Positions 1-6,028 of a DNA stretch of 36,555 nt are shown piece after piece. How positions within the stretch are numbered: position 1 is the first letter of the stretch; each line of letters opens with the position of its first letter. Under the pieces are notes generated by a model. It ran no database searches and was not told where the DNA came from. It saw nothing but the letters and a program-made list of their open reading frames with translations. The position numbers and the translations under genes were made by a program. The DNA is from Bacteroidales bacterium (lineage in GTDB: Bacteria > Bacteroidota > Bacteroidia > Bacteroidales > Bacteroidaceae): positions 1 to 36,555 of the forward strand of contig JALFUO010000088.1 of NCBI GenBank assembly GCA_022784065.1. The letters are read 5' to 3'.

Positions 1-138
1 TATTTTTTCGGGGGTTTTTGAAAACCGCCCCTACTCGTGAGGCCTTAAATGTGATTTCTGTTAAGTAGATATAATATCGTACACATTAGGTATGCATCAC
101 TTCAAAAACACGAAAAAACGAGGCGCGCGCAACATTTG

Positions 139-183
139 CTTATAAGAAAAGCCGAAAATTCGGGAGAAATTGCGTAATTTTGC
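139..183 (+). promoter_or_regulatory. Promoter of the sigma-54 activator operon
   Basis: A Bacteroidetes-type -7 element TAATTTTG lies at 175-182, about 63 bp before the start codon. No convincing TTTG -33 box sits at the usual distance. A palindromic CTTATAAG followed by AAA lies at 139-149, 28 bp upstream of the -7 box; the same 11-mer precedes the valS and tig promoters. The rest of 1-245 shows no gene, only T-runs near position 3 that could be the tail of an upstream terminator. Confidence 0.5.
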
Positions 184-245
184 TAACTGATAGGCCCGTG
201 CGCAGGACGCACCCTTTATAACGCCTATCCACACACAATAAAAAT

Positions 246-1529
246 ATGGCAGGCTTCGACCTTCAAAATATTAAGCAAAAATACAGCGTCATAGGCAACT
301 GCGAGGCACTCAACCGCGCCCTGGAAATAGCCATGAAGATTGCCCCCGTAGACCTCACCGTGCTGATAACGGGCGAGAACGGCGCGGGCAAAGAGGTGTT
401 CCCGCGCATCATTCACGACAACAGCCTGCGCAAGCACAAGCGCTACCTTGCCGTGAACTGCGGAGCCATTCCCGAAGGCACTATCGACTCGGAACTTTTC
501 GGACACGAGAAGGGCGCGTTCACGGGAGCCGTGGAGCAGCGCGAGGGCTATTTTGCCGCCGCCAACGGAGGCACGCTCTTCCTCGACGAAGTAGGAGAAC
601 TGCCGCTCGCCACGCAAGCAAGGCTGCTGCGCGTGCTCGAAACTGGCGAGTATATCCGCGTGGGCTCGAGCGAGGTGCGCAAGACCGACGTGCGCATCGT
701 GGCGGCTACCAACGTGAACCTGGAACAGGCCATCCACGACGGCAAGTTTCGCGAGGACCTTTATTATCGCCTCAACACGATTGCCATCCACGTGCCGCCC
801 CTCCGCGAGCGCGGCCGCGACAGCGTGATGCTGTTCAAAAAGTTTGCGCTCGACATGAGCGAGAAATACCGCATGCCTGCCGTACGCCTCACGCCGCAGG
901 CCGAGGAATGGCTCTCCGACTATGCCTGGCCCGGCAACGTGCGCCAGCTCAAGAACCTAGCCGAAAGCCTCTCCGTAACGGCCGACACGCGCGAGATAAC
1001 CCCGGAAATCCTACAAACGTATCTGCCGAAAAATTCAGCGCACTCGCTGCCTGCTATCGTGGGGCGCGACGAGGCGGACGGCGGTTTCAAAAACGAGCGC
1101 GAAATCCTCTATCAAATTCTCTTCGACTTGCGCCGCGACGTGAGCGAACTGAAAAAAATAGTGCACGGACAAAATGCCGTGGCACACCATTCAGCCGATG
1201 TCAGCGACCGCGCGGCGGAGCACGGCAACGTGACGTTTCTCAACCGCAACCCGCGCAAGCCGCAAATCACGCCTGCAAAGGACGACCTGCCTATCTGGGA
1301 GGCGGAGGAAGTGACGGAGGTGCCTAACGAACCCGCACAGGAAAGCCCCGTGGCCGCCACGGCTGCCACCGCTGCCCCGCCCTCGCTCGAACAACTTGAG
1401 CGCGACCTCATACGCCAGGCATTGCGCTCCTGCCACGGCCGCAGGAAAGCTGCAGCCGAACAGCTCGGCATCTCCGAACGCACGCTTTATAGAAAAATCA
1501 AAGAGTATGGGCTGGAAGACGAAGCATAG
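246..1529 (+). CDS. Sigma-54-dependent transcriptional activator (AAA+ and Fis-type HTH, no receiver domain)
   Basis: This 427-residue protein is a bacterial enhancer-binding protein that would use ATP to open promoters held by RNA polymerase with sigma-54. The AAA+ domain begins almost at residue 1: Walker A GENGAGKE at 43-50 (most relatives have GES in place of GEN), the sigma-54-contacting GAFTGA loop at 90-95, and Walker B LFLDE at 111-115. A linker with a short helical stretch (about 280-300) and a low-complexity Ala/Pro/Glu part follows. A Fis-type helix-turn-helix occupies about 385-425. No N-terminal receiver, PAS or GAF domain is present, so how it is controlled is not visible. It overlaps lptE by 23 bp, so both are probably co-transcribed. 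The same gene next to lptE is common in Bacteroidales. The family is certain; the regulon is unknown. Confidence 0.93.
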   Translation: MAGFDLQNIKQKYSVIGNCEALNRALEIAMKIAPVDLTVLITGENGAGKEVFPRIIHDNSLRKHKRYLAVNCGAIPEGTIDSELFGHEKGAFTGAVEQREGYFAAANGGTLFLDEVGELPLATQARLLRVLETGEYIRVGSSEVRKTDVRIVAATNVNLEQAIHDGKFREDLYYRLNTIAIHVPPLRERGRDSVMLFKKFALDMSEKYRMPAVRLTPQAEEWLSDYAWPGNVRQLKNLAESLSVTADTREITPEILQTYLPKNSAHSLPAIVGRDEADGGFKNEREILYQILFDLRRDVSELKKIVHGQNAVAHHSADVSDRAAEHGNVTFLNRNPRKPQITPAKDDLPIWEAEEVTEVPNEPAQESPVAATAATAAPPSLEQLERDLIRQALRSCHGRRKAAAEQLGISERTLYRKIKEYGLEDEA

Positions 1530-2076
1530 CATTCTTTTCAATCTGCGGCGTGCGCCGGGCGCGAGAAGCGGGATAGCCATTCTGTTTCTCATTCCCAGCC
1601 TCTGTCTCTCCTTGCTGACGGCCTGCACCATAAGCTACAAGTTTACGGGCACGAGTATCAACTACGACCTCATCAAGACCATCCAGATTGATAAGGTGGT
1701 GAACCGCGCACCTTACGGCTGGGCGCCGATGGAAGCCATGTTCAACAACAAACTGCAGGATATGTTTGCCAACCAAACGCGCCTGAAACTCGTGAAGCGC
1801 GGCGGCGACCTCCACATCGCGGGCGAGATAACGGGCTACGACCAGTTCAACAAGTCGATTTCGGCTGACGGCTATTCCGCCCAAGTGCAGCTGCGCATGA
1901 CGGTCAATATCCGCTACGACAACAACAAGACCAACGAGCACTGGGAAAAGCAGTTCCAGGCCACCACGCAATATAATTCCACGCAACAGCTAACGAGCGT
2001 GCAAGAAGAACTGGTGACGGAAATGGTGAAAGACCTCGCCGACCAGATTTTCAACGCCACCGTGGCGAATTGGTAG
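1507..2076 (+). CDS. lptE: LptE-like outer-membrane LPS-assembly lipoprotein
   Basis: A 189-residue lipoprotein precursor. LptE plugs the LptD barrel and helps insert lipopolysaccharide into the outer leaflet. The hydrophobic segment at about 22-36 ends in a lipobox LTAC with Cys40 as the lipidated residue, followed by a short TISYKFTGTSI stretch typical of Bacteroidetes LptE. Beta-rich sequence follows. A longer reading frame upstream lies inside the activator gene; ATG 1507 is preferred because it gives a signal peptide, although the 21-residue region before the hydrophobic core is long. It overlaps the preceding gene by 23 bp, suggesting translational coupling. The position between a sigma-54 activator and secG matches the usual Bacteroidales order, which supports the call; sequence similarity in this family is weak. 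Confidence 0.82.
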   Translation: MGWKTKHSILFNLRRAPGARSGIAILFLIPSLCLSLLTACTISYKFTGTSINYDLIKTIQIDKVVNRAPYGWAPMEAMFNNKLQDMFANQTRLKLVKRGGDLHIAGEITGYDQFNKSISADGYSAQVQLRMTVNIRYDNNKTNEHWEKQFQATTQYNSTQQLTSVQEELVTEMVKDLADQIFNATVANW

Positions 2077-2124
2077 ACGGTGCGCACGCTTGCAACCTGT
2101 CTGCTATATACAATAATAATATAG

Positions 2125-2898
2125 ATGCAACTTTCATTGACTGAACTCATAGAGCACCCGGAACGGCTCAGCAAAGAGACGCTCTACCCGCTGCGCGAGC
2201 TGGTGGCAAAATATCCGTGCTTCCACTCCGCAAGGCTGCTCTTCCTGCAAAACCTCTTCTTGCTGCACGACCCGTCGTTCGGCGAGGAACTGCGCCGGGC
2301 CGCCGTATGCCTGCCCGATCGCAAGGTGCTGTTCAGTCTCATCGAAGCCGACAACTATAAACTCAAGCCCAACGCCGCGAAAAAGCCGCTCCGCACGCCG
2401 CAGCAGCAACCCGCAGGCGACCGCACGGCTACGCTTATCGACGACTTCCTGCGCACGTCCGACGAGCCGCTCATGCCGCAGCACAGGCTCACGCCCGCCG
2501 AGGCTGCCGTGGACTACACGGCCTTCCTGCTGCAAATGGACGACATCGTGCCAAATCCGTCGCAACAAAAGGACACGAAGCCTGAGCAAAGCCGGACGGG
2601 CAGCATTATCGACAACTTCATACAGAACACGTCCGACGGCATACAGCTGCAAGAAGAAGTGGAGTACGTGCCCGATACCGACAGTGGCGGCGAAGAAGCA
2701 GGCAGCGGCGGCGAAGAAGCGTTTTTCACCATGACGCTGGCAAAAATCTACATCAAACAGGGCCGATATGAGAAGGCACTTGAAATTATACGTAAGGTAA
2801 ACTTGAATAATCCAAAAAAAAATAGTTACTTTGCAGACCAAATCCGATTTTTGCAGAAACTAATCGTCAATAGCAAGCATCAAAACAAAACTTTATAA
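2125..2898 (+). CDS. TPR-like conserved protein between lptE and secG
   Basis: A 257-residue protein without signal peptide or membrane segment, so probably cytoplasmic. The N-terminal 75 residues are helical and contain Leu-rich and Arg-rich stretches (tPLRELVAKYPCFHSARLLFL). The middle (about 80-185) is low-complexity, with two similar short motifs, TLIDDFLRTS near 96 and SIIDNFIQNTS near 161. The end (about 198-245) is one clear tetratricopeptide unit (TMTLAKIYIKQGRYEKALEII). It lies 48 bp after lptE and 27 bp before secG, with an AT-rich leader before its ATG. Proteins of this kind sit at the same place in other Bacteroidales; the function is unknown. A role in envelope assembly or secretion is only inferred from its neighbours. 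Confidence 0.75.
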   Translation: MQLSLTELIEHPERLSKETLYPLRELVAKYPCFHSARLLFLQNLFLLHDPSFGEELRRAAVCLPDRKVLFSLIEADNYKLKPNAAKKPLRTPQQQPAGDRTATLIDDFLRTSDEPLMPQHRLTPAEAAVDYTAFLLQMDDIVPNPSQQKDTKPEQSRTGSIIDNFIQNTSDGIQLQEEVEYVPDTDSGGEEAGSGGEEAFFTMTLAKIYIKQGRYEKALEIIRKVNLNNPKKNSYFADQIRFLQKLIVNSKHQNKTL

Positions 2899-2925
2899 CA
2901 CACATTTTACAAAGAATTACTGATT

Positions 2926-3270
2926 ATGTATTCCGTATTAGTTATCTTGGCTGTCATCACGGCCGTATTGCTCACACTCCTCGTGCTTATCCAAGAATCC
3001 AAGGGCGGCGGACTTGCCTCCAACTTTGCTTCTTCCAACCAGATAATGGGCGTTCGCAAGACGACCGACGTCGTTGAAAAGGCCACCTGGACGCTCGCAG
3101 CTTGCCTCGTGGTGTTCAGCGTTGCCAGCATCTTCTTCGCTCCCACGGGCAAGGACAGCACCAGCGTAGTTACCACAGCGAAACCCGCCGCAACGGCTCC
3201 CGCAGCCCCGCAGGCACCTGCCGCACCCGCAGCACCCGCTGCTCCCCAAGCACCCGCAGCAAACAACTAA
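2926..3270 (+). CDS. secG: Preprotein translocase subunit SecG
   Basis: SecG is the small accessory subunit of the SecYEG channel. This 114-residue protein shows the family pattern: a first membrane helix (about 3-22), a cytoplasmic loop with the conserved QESKGGGLASNF stretch (23-34), and a second membrane helix (about 52-70). After FFAPTGK comes a tail of about 35 residues made mostly of Ala and Pro. Such a tail is not needed for the fold and varies between species. The gene is last in the lptE block; a strong hairpin terminator begins 17 bp after its stop codon. Confidence 0.95.
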   Translation: MYSVLVILAVITAVLLTLLVLIQESKGGGLASNFASSNQIMGVRKTTDVVEKATWTLAACLVVFSVASIFFAPTGKDSTSVVTTAKPAATAPAAPQAPAAPAAPAAPQAPAANN

Positions 3271-3287
3271 TTGATAAGTTTTCAATA

Positions 3288-3330
3288 AAACGAGTAAACA
3301 AATCGAAATTTGTTTACTCGTTTGTTTTTG
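3288..3330 (+). terminator. Rho-independent terminator after secG
   Basis: A perfect 16-bp inverted repeat (3288-3303 and 3308-3323, 4-base loop CGAA) is followed by TTGTTTTTG. The stem is built from AGTAAACA octamers in inverted orientation, the same octamer that occurs as tandem repeats at 12274-12321 and near 23000. Confidence 0.85.
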
Positions 3331-3338
3331 TCCCTATA

Positions 3339-3379
3339 AACGCGCCGCCCCGCTTGCAAACCAAGCGGGGCGGCGCGTT
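3339..3379 (-). terminator. GC-rich hairpin, probable terminator of the convergent gene
   Basis: A perfect 18-bp inverted repeat (3339-3356 and 3362-3379, 5-base loop CAAAC) lies 11 bp beyond the stop of the minus-strand gene at 3391. Read on the minus strand it is followed only by TATAGGG, so the U-tract is weak. Together with the hairpin at 3288-3323 it separates two convergent genes. Confidence 0.65.
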
Positions 3380-3390
3380 ACGTCGTGAGA

Positions 3391-3831
3391 TTATTTCTTA
3401 GAAAGGTCTTCCCAAAAGCGGTCAAGGTCTTCGCCAAGTCCTTCCATTAAGTCGCCGCTTATCATAATCGTTTCGTCGTCAACGAGGTAAAGGTCGGCGA
3501 GCGTTTCCTTGTCTTCGCCAATCAGCACGAGGGAGAAAGGTTTGAGCAAAGGCAGGGCGTGGAGTTCCTCGTCCATGCGACTGATGATTTTGCGCAGGAG
3601 CGGCTGTATGTCGTCGTAGAACGTCTCGTCGGCATTGCCAATCCATTCCTCAATGACGCAGCGCGTGAGTTCAGTGTCGTCGTCATCGAAAATCATAAGT
3701 TCGCCGCTCTCCTGCCGCACCTGTATGTAAAGGTCGGTCAAGGGGTAACTGTCAGCGTCTGACGGGAATTTTGATGCTGCCTTGCGCAGCGCACGCTCTA
3801 TGCGGCTGATGGTTTGTTCCGAACTGTTCAT
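3391..3831 (-). CDS. Conserved hypothetical acidic protein
   Basis: I do not recognise this protein. From ATG 3831 it has 146 residues (151 from ATG 3846), is acidic, and has no signal peptide or membrane segment. A cluster IFDDDDTEL sits in the middle, and the rest alternates predicted strands and amphipathic helices (CVIEEWIG, YDDIQPLLRKIISRMDEEL, LVLIGEDKETLADLYLVDDETIMISGDLM). The inner ATG is preferred because the -7 promoter box at 3857-3864 would place the transcript start only about 5 nt before ATG 3846. The gene stands alone, convergent with secG and divergent from the hexosaminidase gene. Codon use resembles the neighbours, so it looks like a resident gene. Confidence 0.7.
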   Translation of the reverse strand: MNSSEQTISRIERALRKAASKFPSDADSYPLTDLYIQVRQESGELMIFDDDDTELTRCVIEEWIGNADETFYDDIQPLLRKIISRMDEELHALPLLKPFSLVLIGEDKETLADLYLVDDETIMISGDLMEGLGEDLDRFWEDLSKK

Positions 3832-3856
3832 TGTGGAGATAATCATTATACGCAGA

Positions 3857-3864
3857 CAAATTTA
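3857..3864 (-). promoter_or_regulatory. -7 promoter element of the gene at 3391-3831
   Basis: On the minus strand the sequence reads TAAATTTG, a full match to TAnnTTTG. No clear TTTG lies at the usual -33 distance. The predicted start site at about 3852 favours ATG 3831 over ATG 3846 as the translation start. Confidence 0.5.
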
Positions 3865-3907
3865 CAACTTTTTGTAAATACATATCAAGCCTCAAATCGC
3901 TTTTTTG

Positions 3908-3915
3908 TACCTTTG
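3908..3915 (+). promoter_or_regulatory. -7 promoter element of the hexosaminidase operon
   Basis: TACCTTTG matches TAnnTTTG and lies 76 bp before ATG 3992. It is back to back with the minus-strand box at 3857-3864. The predicted transcript start (about 3920) excludes the earliest in-frame start at 3905. Confidence 0.55.
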
Positions 3916-3991
3916 TGCAAACATTTCATATAAGGAAATGCCCGTTTGGGCTTTTCCGCATCATTTTTCAGGTAACGCCCACGTTTATTTT

Positions 3992-6028
3992 ATGAACAAG
4001 ATTGTCACGCTATCGCTTTCCATGCTTTGCTGTTTCGGCACATCGTGCCGCCTCGAAGCGCAAAGCCTTTTGCCCAAACCGCAGAATGCCGCATTCCAAA
4101 AAGGCGCTTTCAGCACCGCTAAGCCATTCGCCGTAATAAACGAGGCAGGCGATATGGCGCGAAATCTTTACACCGCGCCCCTGATAGAGAACAAATCAGC
4201 AGATGGAAAAGGACGCGCCGCCGTGTTCCGCAAAAGCGATACGGCAAAGGGGCGCGAGGCTTACAGGCTCCGAGTCACCGCCGACAGCATTATCGTAGAA
4301 GCCGCCGCAGCAGAGGGCTTCTTACGCGCAGGCCAGACGCTGGGGCAATTGGCCGCTACGGCATCTAAATCGTCTGCTGCCCCCTCCTACCCTTGCTGCA
4401 CGATAACAGACGCGGCCGCCTTTGAGTGGCGCGGCATAATGCTCGACGTTTCGCGCCACTTCTTCCCCATAGAATTTTTGAAGAAGCAAATCGACGTGAT
4501 GGCGCGCTACAAACTCAACCGCCTGCACCTGCACCTCACGGACGCCGCCGGCTGGCGCATGGAAATCAAGCGTTATCCGCGCCTCACCGGGCTCGGGGCG
4601 TGGCGCACCGATGCTTCTTGGAAAAAGTGGTGGAACGGCGACCGAGGCTACGTGGAAGAAGGCCAGCCCGGCGCAAACGGGGGCTACTACACGCAAGCGC
4701 AGCTTCGCGAACTGGTGGGCTATGCCGCCGAGCGCGGCGTGACGATTGTGCCTGAAATAGAAATGCCAGCACACTCCGAAGAAGCCCTCACCGCCTACCC
4801 CGAATATTCCTGCACACACGAACCTTACAAACAGGCTGACTTTTGCCCGGGCAACGCCGGCGTATATGATTTCCTCGAAAACGTGCTTCTGGAAGTGATG
4901 GACGTTTTCCCCTCCAAGGATATCCACGTAGGCGGCGACGAGGCTGGAAAAGCGTCTTGGGGCAACTGTCCGCTGTGTCAGAGAAAGATGCGCGAGGAGG
5001 GTTTGAAAGATGTAAATCAGTTGCAAGCCAGCCTTATCCGCCACTTCGAGCAATTCCTCGAATCGCACGGGCGGCACCTTATCGGCTGGGACGAGATTAT
5101 CGAAGACAATCTGCAAAAGAACACGAACGTTATGGTGTGGCGCAACGTGGACGAAAGCAAAAAGGCCATCGCCGCAGGCAACCGCGTAATCCTTTCCCCG
5201 GGCAAGTTCTGCTACCTCGACAGCTACCAGGACGCGCCTCCTACGCAGCCCGAAGCCATCGGCGGATATTTGCCTTTGGAACACGTCTATGCGTTCAATC
5301 CCCTCGAATATTTCAACGCCGAAGAACTGAAAAGCGTGCGCGGCGTGCAGGGAAATCTTTGGACGGAATATGTGCCGACACCTGAACACGCCGAATACAT
5401 GCTCTATCCGCGCATGCTGGCCATTGCTGAAATAGGATGGAACGGCACGAAAGCGAAGGACTTTGACGACTTCCGCCGCCGCGCCCTCGCCGAGAGCGAG
5501 CTGTTGCGCGGCAAGGGCGTGAACGCCTTCGACTTGAAAGGCGAAATCGGCGAGCGTCCCGAGCGCGACCACACGGTGAAGCACAACGCGCTGCATGCCA
5601 AGGTGACCTACAACGCGCCCTACGGAAAACCTTATCCCGCCGGCGGCGAAACTGCCCTCACCGACGGTCTTCAAGGTGGCTGGACCTATGGCGACGGACG
5701 CTGGCAAGGCTTTATCGGCAAAGAAGGCTTGGACGTGACCATCGACCTCGGCAAGACACGCACCGTGTCATCGGTGGCAGCGACGTTCATGCAGGTGTGC
5801 GGCGCGGAAATCTACTTCCCCGCGTCGTTCTCCGTTGCAGTCTCGGCCGACGGCAAAGCATTCAAGGAAATATATCTTTCAGAAAATACAGTAGAGAAAA
5901 CCGACAAGCCGGGCTTCCGCACCGAGCAGTTCAAAGGGCGCGGGGAAAAGGCGCGCTACGTACGCGTCAAGGCATTGCCCGGTGCTTTCGGCGGTTGGCT
6001 CTTCACGGATGAAATCATTGTGAAATGA
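3992..6028 (+). CDS. Secreted beta-N-acetylhexosaminidase (GH20)
   Basis: A 678-residue glycoside hydrolase family 20 enzyme that removes terminal GlcNAc or GalNAc from glycans, probably in the periplasm or at the surface. ATG 3992 is chosen because it starts a signal peptide (MNKIVTLSLSMLCCFG, cleavage likely after LEAQ); upstream in-frame starts lie before or next to the promoter. A GH20b-type N-terminal domain (about 25-145) precedes the (beta/alpha)8 barrel, which has family motifs LHLHLTDAAGWRMEIKRYP and YPRMLAIAEIGW. The catalytic Asp-Glu pair is D316-E317 in HVGGDE, the Asp stabilising the substrate acetamido group and the Glu acting as acid/base. A C-terminal discoidin-like beta-sandwich (about 525-678) may bind sugar. 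The stop overlaps the next gene by 4 bp (ATGA), so the two are translationally coupled. Exact substrate unknown. Confidence 0.93.
   Translation: MNKIVTLSLSMLCCFGTSCRLEAQSLLPKPQNAAFQKGAFSTAKPFAVINEAGDMARNLYTAPLIENKSADGKGRAAVFRKSDTAKGREAYRLRVTADSIIVEAAAAEGFLRAGQTLGQLAATASKSSAAPSYPCCTITDAAAFEWRGIMLDVSRHFFPIEFLKKQIDVMARYKLNRLHLHLTDAAGWRMEIKRYPRLTGLGAWRTDASWKKWWNGDRGYVEEGQPGANGGYYTQAQLRELVGYAAERGVTIVPEIEMPAHSEEALTAYPEYSCTHEPYKQADFCPGNAGVYDFLENVLLEVMDVFPSKDIHVGGDEAGKASWGNCPLCQRKMREEGLKDVNQLQASLIRHFEQFLESHGRHLIGWDEIIEDNLQKNTNVMVWRNVDESKKAIAAGNRVILSPGKFCYLDSYQDAPPTQPEAIGGYLPLEHVYAFNPLEYFNAEELKSVRGVQGNLWTEYVPTPEHAEYMLYPRMLAIAEIGWNGTKAKDFDDFRRRALAESELLRGKGVNAFDLKGEIGERPERDHTVKHNALHAKVTYNAPYGKPYPAGGETALTDGLQGGWTYGDGRWQGFIGKEGLDVTIDLGKTRTVSSVAATFMQVCGAEIYFPASFSVAVSADGKAFKEIYLSENTVEKTDKPGFRTEQFKGRGEKARYVRVKALPGAFGGWLFTDEIIVK

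Noticed and set aside
3905-3991. Earlier start of the hexosaminidase at 3905 or 3938
   Set aside because: The first lies upstream of the predicted transcript start; both would hide the signal peptide behind 18-29 extra residues.
4322-5707. A 461-codon minus-strand open frame in the hexosaminidase gene
   Set aside because: Composition is that of an antisense shadow (His, Val and Ala rich); the plus-strand GH20 motifs are intact.
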